Part shown: piece by piece, positions 34,610-43,418 of the stretch
Layout: every line of letters begins with the position of its first letter
How positions within the stretch are numbered: position 1 is the first letter of the stretch
Assembly: GCF_010726645.1 (NCBI RefSeq)
Contig: NZ_AP022563.1
Coordinates: 3,844,001-3,908,000 of the forward strand
DNA: 64,000 nt
Source: Mycolicibacterium duvalii
GTDB taxonomy: Bacteria; Actinomycetota; Actinomycetes; Mycobacteriales; Mycobacteriaceae
Direction: 5' to 3'
Notes under the pieces: model-generated
What the model saw: the letters and a program-made list of their open reading frames with translations, nothing else
Database searches by the model: none
What the model was told of the DNA's origin: nothing
Position numbers and translations under genes: made by a program

Positions 34610-35476
34610 GTGGGCAAGCACCTCAACCGGGCCCGCTCGGTCTTCGGCTCCGACACCCGCGGCATGCTCGAGGGTGGCCGCCACGCGCTGCTGCACACCC
34701 GCAGCCTGGAGTTCGACGAGCTGCGTCCCTACGTCCCCGGTGACGACGTCCGTGACATCGACTGGAAGGCGTCGGCGCGCTCGGGTGACGTGCTGATCAA
34801 GCGGTTCGTCTCCGACAAACACCACAAGGTGCTGCTGGTCGCCGACGCCGGCACCAACATGGCCGCGCTGGCCCCCAGCGGAGAACGCAAGTGCGACATC
34901 GCGACCCACATCCTGGGTGCGATCGGGTTGATCACCCTGGGCCGCTCCGACGAGGTCGGCATGGTCTACGGCGACGCCCGCGGCAGCAGCAACGTGCGGT
35001 TGCGCCGCGGCGAGAGCCACGTCGAGAGGCTTCTGCAGCGCTACCACGACCACAGCGCGCAGCAGCGCAACCCCAGCGACATCGCATGCCAATTGACCTA
35101 CGTCGCAGAGCATTACCGCCACCCCATGCTCATCGTGGTGGTGTCCGACGAGCCCGAGCCCGACCCCACCCTCGAGGACCTGCTGACCCGATTGGCCGCC
35201 CGGCACGACATGATGTGGGCGATGGTGGCCGACCTGCCGGCGGTGGCTGTCGGCCCGGACGGGGGCCTCGATGTGGCCACCGGCCGGCCGGTGCTGGGAG
35301 TAGCAGCGACCGACCCGCGCGTCGTCGCCGCCTACCGGCGCGCCGAGCAGCAACGCGCGGCCCGGATCGACGAGATGCTGACCCGCCGCGGCATCGCGCA
35401 CACCACCATCACCGCCGGCGACGACATCCGCTCCCGGCTGGCCGACATGACCAGGGTCTACACCCGTGCCGGATGA
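34610..35476 (+). CDS. DUF58 domain protein
   Basis: 288-residue soluble protein with the DUF58 signature LRPYVPGDDVRDIDWKASARSGDVLIKRF (about 38-66) followed by a degenerate vWA-like fold, VLLVADAGTNMAALA. DUF58 proteins regularly follow MoxR ATPases, and are presumed substrates or adapters. No membrane segment is found, unlike many relatives. The GTG start leaves seven bases after moxR, and the 3' end overlaps the next gene by 11 bases. Confidence 0.88.
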   Translation: MGKHLNRARSVFGSDTRGMLEGGRHALLHTRSLEFDELRPYVPGDDVRDIDWKASARSGDVLIKRFVSDKHHKVLLVADAGTNMAALAPSGERKCDIATHILGAIGLITLGRSDEVGMVYGDARGSSNVRLRRGESHVERLLQRYHDHSAQQRNPSDIACQLTYVAEHYRHPMLIVVVSDEPEPDPTLEDLLTRLAARHDMMWAMVADLPAVAVGPDGGLDVATGRPVLGVAATDPRVVAAYRRAEQQRAARIDEMLTRRGIAHTTITAGDDIRSRLADMTRVYTRAG

Positions 35477-35939
35477 CCTGCTGCGCTTCGTCAGCGGGCC
35501 GCCCGGTTACTCACCGTGGTGGCTGGTGCTGGGACTGGCCCTGCTGTTGTCGGTGATCTTCTGGTACGTCGCGGTTTTCGTGGCGACGATGCCGTCGGCG
35601 CGGCTGCGCGCCATCCCGGCGGTCCGCGATCTGCACGCCCGGGTACTGCGGTACCGCTTCGCGCGGACGGTCGCGTCGATCAACCGCCGGCACCGCGACG
35701 CCGAGTTGACCGACGAGCAGGCCGGCGCCGCCCTGAGCCGTACCCTGCGCAGCTTCCTGCACCAAGCCACCGGGCAGCGTGCCCAGTACATGCACGTCCG
35801 CGCCGTCGCCGACTCCGAATTGCGCGCCGCGGCACCGCTCCTCGACGCGCTGGGCACGGCGCGCTTCGATCGTTCGTCGACCGTCGACGTCGGCCGGCTG
35901 GGCCGTGACACCGAGGAATTGATCCGCACGTGGCGCTGA
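35466..35939 (+). CDS. Membrane protein of MoxR operon
   Basis: 157-residue protein with one strong membrane segment at about 19-41 and a soluble, Arg-rich C-terminal domain with a TLRSFLHQATGQRAQYMHV stretch. Position and architecture resemble the small DUF4381-type subunits in BatA/BatB operons. GTG at 35466 overlaps the DUF58 gene. Likely membrane partner of the following vWA proteins. Confidence 0.78.
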   Translation: MPDDLLRFVSGPPGYSPWWLVLGLALLLSVIFWYVAVFVATMPSARLRAIPAVRDLHARVLRYRFARTVASINRRHRDAELTDEQAGAALSRTLRSFLHQATGQRAQYMHVRAVADSELRAAAPLLDALGTARFDRSSTVDVGRLGRDTEELIRTWR

Positions 35940-36892
35940 TGTGGTGGCCCGTCGCGGTGGTGGGCGTGACCCTGTTGGTCGCGGCCATAGCCGTGGCTGC
36001 GCTGGTGCGCACGAAAGGGACGGATCGACAACGTCTTCAGCTGGCCAACACGATCCGGTTGACCCGGCTCCCCGAGTACCGCAGCGTGGTCCGCAGGCAA
36101 CTGCAGGCAACGGTGCTGGTGCTGGTGTTGGCGATCCCGTTGTTCGTGGCTGCCGTCCTGGCCGGCGCCCGACCGACCGAACCCGTGCTCGACGCAACAG
36201 GATCGCAGCGACGCGCCGACATCATGCTCTGCGTCGCAGCACCCGTCACCGACGAGTCCACCGGAACCTTCCTGAGCTACTTCGCCGACCGGGTCAGCGC
36301 GTACGACGCGGAACGCATCGGACTGACGTCGACGAATCGCCGCGTGATCCCGCTGACCCGCGATTACCAGTTCGCCGCGGGTCGCCTCGGCGATTACGCC
36401 CAACCGTCCGCGGCGGGCAACCAGCGACCCGCGTTCTCGCCCGCCGTGGAGTACGGGGACTACTCGCCCAGCGTCGCCGATGTTCTCGCGTTGTGCCTGA
36501 CCGGTTTTCCGGACTTCGAGACCCGCGGCGACACCCAGCGGTCGGTGGTCTACCTGGGCCCCGGTGAGCTCGGGGACGACGGGGACGACGGGGTCTCGCT
36601 CTACAGCGCCGACGAGGTCGCCGAGATGGCGCGGCAGGCTGGGGCGCGCATCGACGCGGTCGCCACACCTGGCCGTTCCACCGCGGTGCTGAGCTCCGTG
36701 ACGGCGGCCACCGGCGGGCAGTTCGCCCGGCTCGACCCGGCCCGGTTGCCCGCGCAGCTCGACGGAATCCTCACCGATCTGCGGGAATCCGACGAGACCG
36801 CCGAACGCAGGGACGCACCGGCCGTGCTGTTGGCGGTGGCGGCGGCGGTCACCGCGCTGTTGGGGGTCGCACTGATGGCGGTGCGGCGATGA
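35930..36892 (+). CDS. BatA-like vWA membrane protein with degenerate MIDAS
   Basis: 320-residue protein with two N-terminal membrane spans (about 5-27 and 60-82), a vWA-like periplasmic or cytoplasmic domain and a final C-terminal span (about 298-316). The expected metal motif DxSxS is lost (ADIMLCVAAPVTDES), so metal-dependent ligand binding is unlikely. Overlaps the preceding gene by 10 bases and the next by four. BatA-like placement suggests a scaffold in a MoxR-dependent membrane complex. Confidence 0.8.
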   Translation: MALMWWPVAVVGVTLLVAAIAVAALVRTKGTDRQRLQLANTIRLTRLPEYRSVVRRQLQATVLVLVLAIPLFVAAVLAGARPTEPVLDATGSQRRADIMLCVAAPVTDESTGTFLSYFADRVSAYDAERIGLTSTNRRVIPLTRDYQFAAGRLGDYAQPSAAGNQRPAFSPAVEYGDYSPSVADVLALCLTGFPDFETRGDTQRSVVYLGPGELGDDGDDGVSLYSADEVAEMARQAGARIDAVATPGRSTAVLSSVTAATGGQFARLDPARLPAQLDGILTDLRESDETAERRDAPAVLLAVAAAVTALLGVALMAVRR

Positions 36893-37809
36893 CCTTCGAT
36901 CCCGTCGTGCCGGCGCCGGCGCTGGCGGTGCTCGCCGCGGTGCTGGTCGTCCTGCGACTGGTGACGCTGCGTCCCGCCGTCGCCGCCGGCCGGGAGTCGG
37001 TGCTGCGCTGGGCGACGATGACGGCCGCGTCCGTGCTGGTGCTGCTGGCCGCGTTCCGCCCCGGCCTCGGTGAGGTGCCCGACACGCAGACGTCGGCCGC
37101 GGCTGCGGGCGGCGGCGAGAACGTGTTCTTCGTGGTGGACCGCTCCGCGGCGGCGGCGACTCCCGACTACGGCGGCGCCCCGCGAATCGCGGGGATGCGC
37201 GAGGACATGGCCGCGTTGATGCGACTGCACCCGGATGCCCGATTCGCGATGATCAGCTTCGCGTCGCGGCCGGCGATCGAGTGGCCGCTGTCCAGCGACG
37301 TCTGGAGTCTGGATCCGGTGGTGGCGGCGATGAACCCGTACCCCACCGCCGGCGGCGAGTCGACGGAGGACCAGGTGAATCCCGGTGCAGCGGCCAATGT
37401 GCTGCGCTACCAACTGATTGCCGCGGGCCAGCAGTACCCGGCCGCGGAGAACCTGGTCTACTACTTCGGCTCGGGGACCACGCCACCCGACCTGCCCCAG
37501 GTGGCGTTCGAGTCCAGCGGGGTCGACGACGGCGCGGTGTTCGGCTACGGCCCCGACCGGGCCGGTCTCGGTGAGATCGGCGAGCAGCTCGGGGTGTCCT
37601 ACTTCCAGCGCTCCCCAGCCACCGAAGTGCCCCAGGCGCAGTCGAATTCGGCCGATGCCGTGGCCACCGACGCGTCGGCCACCCCGCGGCGCACCGAGTT
37701 CTACTGGCTGTTGACCACGGTTGCGGCGGTGTTGCTGCTCGGTGAGATCTATCTGTCGGTGCGTGACCTGCGCCGGGCCCGGGCCACCCAGCGGCAGGTG
37801 CGGTCATGA
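36889..37809 (+). CDS. BatB-like vWA membrane protein
   Basis: 306-residue membrane protein: spans at about 10-28 and 45-58, a vWA domain, and a C-terminal span near 278-295. The MIDAS start is DRSAA (residues 84-88), so Asp and the first Ser are kept but the second Ser is Ala. Downstream, FAMISFASRPAIEWPLSSD matches the vWA core. Pairs with the previous protein, ATGA overlap on both sides. Confidence 0.83.
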   Translation: MTFDPVVPAPALAVLAAVLVVLRLVTLRPAVAAGRESVLRWATMTAASVLVLLAAFRPGLGEVPDTQTSAAAAGGGENVFFVVDRSAAAATPDYGGAPRIAGMREDMAALMRLHPDARFAMISFASRPAIEWPLSSDVWSLDPVVAAMNPYPTAGGESTEDQVNPGAAANVLRYQLIAAGQQYPAAENLVYYFGSGTTPPDLPQVAFESSGVDDGAVFGYGPDRAGLGEIGEQLGVSYFQRSPATEVPQAQSNSADAVATDASATPRRTEFYWLLTTVAAVLLLGEIYLSVRDLRRARATQRQVRS

Positions 37810-38513
37810 CCCCCGCGCGGCTGCGGTTACGCCGGCGACTTGTGCTCGGGTCGGCGCTGCCGGCGCTGGTGGTAGTCGTGGTGGCCGCCAAGCTGATCTC
37901 GGTGGTGCTCGCGGGCGGCTCGGCCCAGCGTGATTTCGCCGCCGGCCGCGCCGACGCGATGGCCGCCGATGTGGCGGTGCTGCAGGTGCTCGACCTGGTC
38001 GAACCGAACACCACCGCCTTCGCCGCCGGCAGTCTCGCGGTGCTCGAGCAGCGGCTCGACGCGGCGGATCAACACTTCTCGGAAGCGCTGGCGGGTCTGC
38101 AACACCCCGAGTCCTGTGCGGTACGGATCAACCTCACGCTGGTCCGCGAGCGCCGCGGCGACATCGACGCCTGGGAGGCTCGACGCGACGCCGCGCGGGC
38201 CCGGTACGAGAGTGCCCTGGCCGTGATCGGCGCCGCGCCGCCGCAGTGTTTCGCCGGCAACGACGACCCCGATCCGCAACGGCGGGCGGTGCGCGCGGAT
38301 GCCGCGGCCCGCATCGAGGCCAAGATCCGGGGGCTCGGTACGGTGGCACCCCTCCCGCCACCGTCGCCGCCGCCCCCGGCCGCCTCCGCTCCCGCTCCCC
38401 CCGCGGGGGCCCCCGACGCCCCGGACGACCCGCAGCAGCGTCTCCTCGATCCGGACGGTGCCGACCCACTCGACACTCTGCGCCGGCTGTTGCGCGACGC
38501 GGCAGGCAGTTAG
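37806..38513 (+). CDS. TPR-like membrane protein (BatC-like), Pro-rich tail
   Basis: 235-residue protein with one N-terminal span (about 12-36), a helical repeat-like region (about 50-140: LAVLEQRLDAADQHFSEALAGL... ARARYESALAVIG) and a tail of Pro/Ala runs followed by an acidic end. BatC proteins of aerotolerance operons carry TPRs in the same position after two vWA genes. Its stop overlaps the convergent SnoaL-like gene by four bases. The repeats are too weak to call formally. Confidence 0.75.
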   Translation: MTPARLRLRRRLVLGSALPALVVVVVAAKLISVVLAGGSAQRDFAAGRADAMAADVAVLQVLDLVEPNTTAFAAGSLAVLEQRLDAADQHFSEALAGLQHPESCAVRINLTLVRERRGDIDAWEARRDAARARYESALAVIGAAPPQCFAGNDDPDPQRRAVRADAAARIEAKIRGLGTVAPLPPPSPPPPAASAPAPPAGAPDAPDDPQQRLLDPDGADPLDTLRRLLRDAAGS

Positions 38514-38926
38514 GCGCGCGCCGCACCGTTCCAGTACTCGACGATCGCGCCGTTGGCGATACGGATGATGTCGTTGCCGGTGTATCGCACCGGGCCGTCT
38601 CTGGTGGCCCCGGTCCCGATCCATCGTCCGGCGACCAGGTCGCCGTCGTGCAGCGGACCGACATCGATCACGAACTGCAGATCCCGGAAAGTCCGGCGGA
38701 CGTCGTCGATGACCGCCTGCAACTCGGCCGGCCCGTGCACGTCACGGGTGGGCCAGTGCCCGACGAAGTCGCCGGAGACCACGTCCTCGGCGCGGTACCG
38801 GCCACTCCACAGACCGGTCACCCACCGCCGGTACAGGGCACGGTGCACTGTGCCCGGTCGCGGACTGCTGACATTTCTGTGACCACCGAGAACTGTCGGT
38901 CGGTGGATCACCTGCTGTTCCCTCAT
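38510..38926 (-). CDS. SnoaL-like (NTF2 fold) protein
   Basis: 138-residue protein with the NTF2/SnoaL fold: RRWVTGLWSGRYRAEDVVSGDFVGHWPTRDVHGPAELQAVIDDVRRTF, then VAGRWIGTGATRDG and the terminal strand. Typical relatives are polyketide cyclases or small isomerases. The start is uncertain: ATG at 38926 is taken, but GTG at 38845 would give a more standard length. It converges on the MoxR operon. Palindromes at 38961 and 39013 lie upstream. Confidence 0.7.
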   Translation of the reverse strand: MREQQVIHRPTVLGGHRNVSSPRPGTVHRALYRRWVTGLWSGRYRAEDVVSGDFVGHWPTRDVHGPAELQAVIDDVRRTFRDLQFVIDVGPLHDGDLVAGRWIGTGATRDGPVRYTGNDIIRIANGAIVEYWNGAARA

Positions 38927-38960
38927 GTGACGTCGGTTACCCGGCCGGGCGCGCTGTTAT

Positions 38961-38976
38961 GCAACCGTGATGTTGC
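38961..38976. promoter_or_regulatory. candidate operator upstream of SnoaL-like gene
   Basis: GCAAC-CGTGAT-GTTGC, an inverted repeat 35 bases upstream of the ATG at 38926. It overlaps a -10-like CATAAC on the minus strand. Weak, no known family consensus. Confidence 0.25.
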
Positions 38977-39012
38977 CCAGCAAACAACGATCGGACCATC
39001 GACGCCAATGCC

Positions 39013-39025
39013 GGTTTGCCAAACC
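39013..39025. promoter_or_regulatory. perfect 13-base palindrome
   Basis: GGTTTG-C-CAAACC lies in the 123-base gap between the SnoaL-like and DUF4229 genes. Symmetric and compact enough to bind a dimeric regulator; the regulator is unknown. It could equally be a short hairpin ending DUF4229 transcription. Confidence 0.3.
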
Positions 39026-39049
39026 CCGTGCCGCACAGATATTTCGCGG

Positions 39050-39400
39050 TCAAGACCGGTCGTCGGTGCGGCCTTCGATGTCGCTGTCGGCGGGTTGCGG
39101 CGCCGTCTCGCCGCGCAGCCGAGCCCGCAGTTGCTCGCGGTCCCGGCGACGACGTTCGTCCCACACCGCAATGCTCTCGGTGGCGCGCCGCCGCAGCGGC
39201 GTGAACAGCCAGATCCCCAGCGGCAGCGCGATGACGATGGCGAACAGCAGGGCCAGGACCACCGGGAATTCGCGGATGCCGAGGACGTGGCCGCCGCCGA
39301 CGATGACCGCTGCGAGCGCGGCGACCAGCAAGAGCCGGGCCGCCGTGTAAGCGAGCACGTCGGCGAGCAGGCGGGCTGTCGGGCGCGGGTCCTCGGACAC
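39050..39400 (-). CDS. DUF4229 membrane protein
   Basis: 116-residue protein with two membrane segments (about 12-38 and 46-68) and a positively charged cytoplasmic tail full of Arg and Glu (RRRATESIAVWDERRRRDREQLRARLRG). It matches the DUF4229 family and, by position, the Rv0531 counterpart. GTG at 39400. Divergent from a small membrane protein at 39449. Confidence 0.83.
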   Translation of the reverse strand: MSEDPRPTARLLADVLAYTAARLLLVAALAAVIVGGGHVLGIREFPVVLALLFAIVIALPLGIWLFTPLRRRATESIAVWDERRRRDREQLRARLRGETAPQPADSDIEGRTDDRS

Positions 39401-39448
39401 GGTTCGAGCCTACCGAGGGCGCGTATATTGACACCAAGGAGGTTTTTG

Positions 39449-39613
39449 GTGGCGTACTTGGTCTTGATGCTCGTCGTGGCCGCCGTCGTTTACGTCGGGT
39501 GGCGAGCCACCCGGATGGCCGCGAACAGACCGCGCACCCGGGTGATCGGTCCGGACGACGATCCGGAATTCCTGCGCCGGATCACCCCGCGCGACGATCA
39601 GCCGCGGTCCTGA
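39449..39613 (+). CDS. Small single-span membrane protein (54 residues)
   Basis: 54-residue protein: one hydrophobic span at residues 3-18 and a charged, Arg/Asp/Pro-rich tail. The GTG start is preceded by a perfect Shine-Dalgarno AAGGAGG with a 6-base gap, the best ribosome site in the window. TATATT and TTGACA-like bases just before suggest a promoter. It occupies the place of Rv0530A. Its end overlaps the convergent ATPase gene by 16 bases. Too short for ordinary gene callers. Confidence 0.82.
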   Translation: MAYLVLMLVVAAVVYVGWRATRMAANRPRTRVIGPDDDPEFLRRITPRDDQPRS

Positions 39614-40722
39614 GCCGGTTTCTCCGGCGCGCCGGCCTGGTCCAGATTCGGAAAGCCGGCGGCGACCGCTGCGGCCAATTCCAGCAGTGCGTCTCGGGTG
39701 TCGGGACGTAACCGGTCCAGCGCGATCTCGGCGCCTTCCTCCAGGTGCGGATCGAACGGCACCATGAGCACCGCGCGACAGCGCCGGGCGAAGTGGTCCT
39801 CGACCTTCTTGAGGTCAACCTTCCCGCCGCCGCGGCCGCGCCGCGGCCGCACCCCGTTGATCACCGCGATCGAGTTGCGCACCATGTCGTCGTGGCCGTG
39901 GGCGTCGAGCCAGTCCAGCGTCGCCGAGGCGCTGCGGGCCCCGTCCACCGAACCCGAGCTGACCACGAGCAGTACGTCGGCCCGATCGAGCACGGCCGAC
40001 ATCACCGAATGCACCATGCCGGTACCGCAATCGGTGAGCACAAGGCTGTAGTACTGCTCGAGCAGCTCGACCGCGCGGCTGTAGTCCTGCGCGCTGAACG
40101 CCTCCGACACCGACGGATCACTTTCCGAGGCCAGCACTTCCAGCCGGCTGTCCCCCTGCGAGGTGTACTGCCGGACGTCGCTGTACGAGCTGACGCCCTC
40201 GGCGTCGCGCAGCAGGTGCCGGATGGTGGCCGGGGTTTCGACCGGCACCTTCTGGCTGAGCGTGCCACGGTCGGGGTTGGCGTCGACGGCGATGACGCGG
40301 TCACCCCGCAGCGCTGCGAACGTCGCCCCCAGCGTCGCGGTGATCGTCGTCTTCCCCACCCCGCCCTTCTGGGACAGCATCGCGATGCGGTAGCAGCCCC
40401 GCAGCGGCCGCGCGGCGTCGGTGACCAGCGCGTCGTGTCGCAGCACCTTCGGACTCTCACCGAGGTCGATCAGGCCGCCCGACGCCCGGTACAGCCACTT
40501 CCGCCAGCCCGCCGACGGGCCCCGCCGGGTCTGCCCGAGCAGCGCGACGGTCGACAACTCCTGGGGTTGCGGTGCACCGGGCGGCGGTGCGCTGGGCTGC
40601 CCGAACGGCGGCGTGGCCGGCAATCCCTCGGGCGGGGTCGGCGCGGTCCACTCGGCGGGGACGGCGGCCATCGGGTCGGTGAACCGTTGTTGCGCGCGAA
40701 AACTCGTCGGCACGTCGGTCAA
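39598..40722 (-). CDS. MinD/ParA-like ATPase with Pro-rich N-terminus
   Basis: 374-residue protein whose first 60 residues are Pro/Ala-rich and probably disordered, followed by a deviant Walker A KGGVGKTT (119-126) and AVDANPDRGTLSQ. It resembles Rv0530 and the ESX-associated EspI ATPases, which organise secretion or cell-pole machinery. TTG start at 40722, with GTG at 40713 an alternative. A conserved C-terminal half (NGVRPRRGRGGGKVDLKKVEDHFARRC) is present. The ccsB gene lies upstream. Confidence 0.87.
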   Translation of the reverse strand: MTDVPTSFRAQQRFTDPMAAVPAEWTAPTPPEGLPATPPFGQPSAPPPGAPQPQELSTVALLGQTRRGPSAGWRKWLYRASGGLIDLGESPKVLRHDALVTDAARPLRGCYRIAMLSQKGGVGKTTITATLGATFAALRGDRVIAVDANPDRGTLSQKVPVETPATIRHLLRDAEGVSSYSDVRQYTSQGDSRLEVLASESDPSVSEAFSAQDYSRAVELLEQYYSLVLTDCGTGMVHSVMSAVLDRADVLLVVSSGSVDGARSASATLDWLDAHGHDDMVRNSIAVINGVRPRRGRGGGKVDLKKVEDHFARRCRAVLMVPFDPHLEEGAEIALDRLRPDTRDALLELAAAVAAGFPNLDQAGAPEKPAQDRG

Positions 40723-40773
40723 CGGTCGACCCCCTTTCCGGTCGGCTCAGCCGACTGTGCCCTATTTGTCGGC

Positions 40774-41745
40774 TCAGCCGACGCCCGCATACGAGTGCAG
40801 GCCGACGGTCACCAGGTTGATGAAGAACAGGTTGAACACCATCGCCACGAAGCCGACCACGTTGATCCAGGCCGCCTTGCGGTCCCGCCAGCCGGCGGTG
40901 GAGCGGGCATGCAGGTAAGCCGCGTAGACCACCCACGCGATGAACGACACCGTCTCCTTGGGGTCCCAGCCCCAGTACCGGCCCCAGGCCTCCTCGGCCC
41001 AGATGGCGCCGAAGATCACCCCGAACCCGAACACCGGGAACGCGAAGATGGTGGTGCGGTAGGCGATGCGGTCGAGCAGCTGCGCGTCGGGAAGCTTGGC
41101 CACCACACGGCTCAGCGCATCCGAGCGCTCCGGCTGCCCGAATCGCGACATCTTGAGCAGGAAGAGGATGCTGGCCACGCCCGCGACCAGGAACACGCCG
41201 GATCCCAGGCTGACGACCGAGACGTGGATGGGCAGCCAGTAGGACTGCAGCGCGGGCATCACCGGCGCGGCGTGCGAGTACAACCACTTGCCCGACACGG
41301 TCAGCAGGATCAGCACGGGCACCAGCACGAACACCCACAACGAGCGCAGTCCCGGCCGCCGCAGCACCACGGCCGCGGCCACCAGACCGCACCAGCAGGT
41401 GAGGTTGATGAACTCGTACATGTTGCCCCAGGGCACCCGCGACGTGGACAGCCCGCGCAGCACGATGCAGGCCAGCAGCAGCACGATGCCGACGTAGACC
41501 AGCGCGACTCCGGAGGTGCCGATGCGCTCGTCGAACGGGCGGCGCGGGGCGTCGACGACGACGCCGGGGCGGGCACTGTCGGCGGTCACGCCGGCGTGGA
41601 CCAGCTCCCGGCTCTCGGCCTTGCGGCTGCGGCTGTAGGCCAGCTCGATGGCCAGCAGCAGCAGCGCCCCGAGCAGAACCAGCACCGACGACGTGAACGC
41701 CCAGTCGGAATAGCGGGCCAACCCGATGTCGACGGTGGTGCTCAT
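40774..41745 (-). CDS. ccsB: Cytochrome c biogenesis protein CcsB (CcsA-type)
   Basis: 323-residue membrane protein with about eight spans, the heme-handling and ligation subunit of system II cytochrome c maturation. The WWD-type motif YWGWDPKETVSFIAWVVYAAYLHAR sits near residue 255, and conserved His ligands are in LPIHVSVVSLGSG and LHARST. It overlaps resB by ATGA. With ResB it moves heme across the membrane and attaches it to the CXXCH motif of apocytochromes. Confidence 0.93.
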   Translation of the reverse strand: MSTTVDIGLARYSDWAFTSSVLVLLGALLLLAIELAYSRSRKAESRELVHAGVTADSARPGVVVDAPRRPFDERIGTSGVALVYVGIVLLLACIVLRGLSTSRVPWGNMYEFINLTCWCGLVAAAVVLRRPGLRSLWVFVLVPVLILLTVSGKWLYSHAAPVMPALQSYWLPIHVSVVSLGSGVFLVAGVASILFLLKMSRFGQPERSDALSRVVAKLPDAQLLDRIAYRTTIFAFPVFGFGVIFGAIWAEEAWGRYWGWDPKETVSFIAWVVYAAYLHARSTAGWRDRKAAWINVVGFVAMVFNLFFINLVTVGLHSYAGVG

Positions 41746-43418
41746 GCGCGATCTGCCTTCTTCTCTTCGTGCTGCCGGGCCGAGACCTCGGACGTCGCGC
41801 CGCCCGAGGTGCTGACGTCAGCCAGCAACCGCTCGGTCAGCCGCTCGAACTCGTCACCCCAGCCGGAGTTGTCGGTGCGGGCCAGCCCGCCCAGCTCGAC
41901 GTTCACGGTACCCGGCGCCCCCGGCGTCAACCGAACCCAGATGCGTCGGCGCCGCACGATCAGCGACACCAACAGCCCGGCCATCATGGTCATCGAGAAG
42001 ACCAGCACCCAGATCTGGGCGGGGTCGTGTGAGACCTGCAGGTTGACGAACGGGGTTGCGCCGTCGAAGCGCACCACGGTGCCGTCCTCGAGGCGGGTGT
42101 CCTCGCCGGCCTTCAGGTTGACGCGCGCCATCTTGGTGAGCCGGCCCTGGCCGATCATCCGCTCGTCGAGCGTGAACAGCGACTGCGGCCGGCCGGTGTC
42201 CAGCCCGGTGTCGCCCTTGTAGATGTCGATCGCGACAGCCGGGTCGTTGAGTTCGGGGAAGCTCGACGACAGCAGCGCGCCGTCGAGCTGCGCGGTCGGC
42301 GCGAACAGCCCCTGGATGGCGATCTGGTTGCGGCGGCGTTCCCGCTCGTCGGAGTAGATGCCACCCGGCGGGTCGAACCGCATCGCCCCCGACGACAGCA
42401 GCGTGGTCTGGTCGTCAGGCCGCCATTGCAGCGTCTGGGTGCGGGTCTGGCCGTCGGGGAAGGTCACCGTCAGCGTCGGCGCATACCCGTGACCTTGGAG
42501 GTAGACCCGGTCTCCGCCGACGCGCAACGGCTCGTTGACCTGCAGCCGGTAGGGCTGCCAGGTGCCCGAGGTCAGGTCCTCGCCGGCCTGGTACTCGATG
42601 TCGGCCTGAAAGCCGATGGCCTGTCCGTTCTCCAGGTAGGTGGCTTCGAAGTCGTTGACCCGCACGCAGATCGGGTACAGGGAGGTGCCGTCGACGGTGT
42701 TGCCCGCGCGAAACGAGTCGAACGCCGCCGGGGAGGCCGAGCAGAACCCGGGCCCGCCGTCCGCGATGACGATGACGTTGCCCTCGTAACTGAACATCTT
42801 GCCCGCGGCGATCGCGACGAGCAGCCCGAGCAGCGAGAAGTGGAACACGATGTTGCCGAACTCGCGCAGATAGCCCTTCTCGGCGGAGATCTCGGTCGTC
42901 TCTCCGGTTCTGCGGGTGGTGCGCCGCCATCCGCGCAGCCGCCCGTCGACCGCGGACGCGACCGCGTCCACCTCGGCGCCGGTCACCTGCGTCTGGTGGT
43001 GCTTGGGCAGCCGGGCGAGGTTGCGCGGGGCGGCCACCGGGGTCGCCCGCAGGCTGCGGACATGCTCGGCCAGCCGCGGCGTCAGACACCCCACCAGCGA
43101 GATGAACAGCAGCACGTAGATCGCGGTGAACCAGAAACTGGAGAAGACGTCGAAAGCCTGCACGCGGTCCAGCCACGGACCCAGCGTCGGGTGTTCGGCG
43201 ATGTACTCGGCGACCTTGGCCTCGTTGAGGTTGCGCTGGGGCAGCAGTGCGCCGGGGATGGCTGCCAGCGCCAGCAGGAACAGCAGCACCAGCGCGGTGC
43301 CCATCGACGTCAGCGTCCGCCAGGTGTTGCGCACCCCCGCGAACAGACGCGCAAGCCCCCATTTCGGGTCCTTTCCAGGGGTGCCCGCGTCTGCTCGCGC
43401 CGGGGAAGTGACCATCAT
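41742..43418 (-). CDS. resB: Cytochrome c biogenesis protein ResB
   Basis: 558-residue membrane protein, the second half of the CcsBA-like heme lyase. Three N-terminal spans (about 37-60, 94-113, 198-216) surround AAIPGALLPQRNLNEAKVAEYIAEHPTLGPWLDRVQAFDVFSSFWF, then comes a large outer domain, and a C-terminal span precedes RRRRIWVRL. The ATGATG start overlaps the ccdA stop by one base. The overlap series hemL-ccs is unbroken, supporting one operon. Confidence 0.93.
   Translation of the reverse strand: MMVTSPARADAGTPGKDPKWGLARLFAGVRNTWRTLTSMGTALVLLFLLALAAIPGALLPQRNLNEAKVAEYIAEHPTLGPWLDRVQAFDVFSSFWFTAIYVLLFISLVGCLTPRLAEHVRSLRATPVAAPRNLARLPKHHQTQVTGAEVDAVASAVDGRLRGWRRTTRRTGETTEISAEKGYLREFGNIVFHFSLLGLLVAIAAGKMFSYEGNVIVIADGGPGFCSASPAAFDSFRAGNTVDGTSLYPICVRVNDFEATYLENGQAIGFQADIEYQAGEDLTSGTWQPYRLQVNEPLRVGGDRVYLQGHGYAPTLTVTFPDGQTRTQTLQWRPDDQTTLLSSGAMRFDPPGGIYSDERERRRNQIAIQGLFAPTAQLDGALLSSSFPELNDPAVAIDIYKGDTGLDTGRPQSLFTLDERMIGQGRLTKMARVNLKAGEDTRLEDGTVVRFDGATPFVNLQVSHDPAQIWVLVFSMTMMAGLLVSLIVRRRRIWVRLTPGAPGTVNVELGGLARTDNSGWGDEFERLTERLLADVSTSGGATSEVSARQHEEKKADRA

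Noticed and set aside
38340..38420. Pro/Ala-coding repeats in the TPR-like gene as a DNA repeat element
   Set aside because: They simply encode a Pro/Ala-rich linker and keep frame; no unit structure beyond codons.
39745..42222. 825-codon plus-strand open frame
   Set aside because: Lies opposite the ATPase and ccsB genes; low-complexity His/Arg-rich product typical of shadows.
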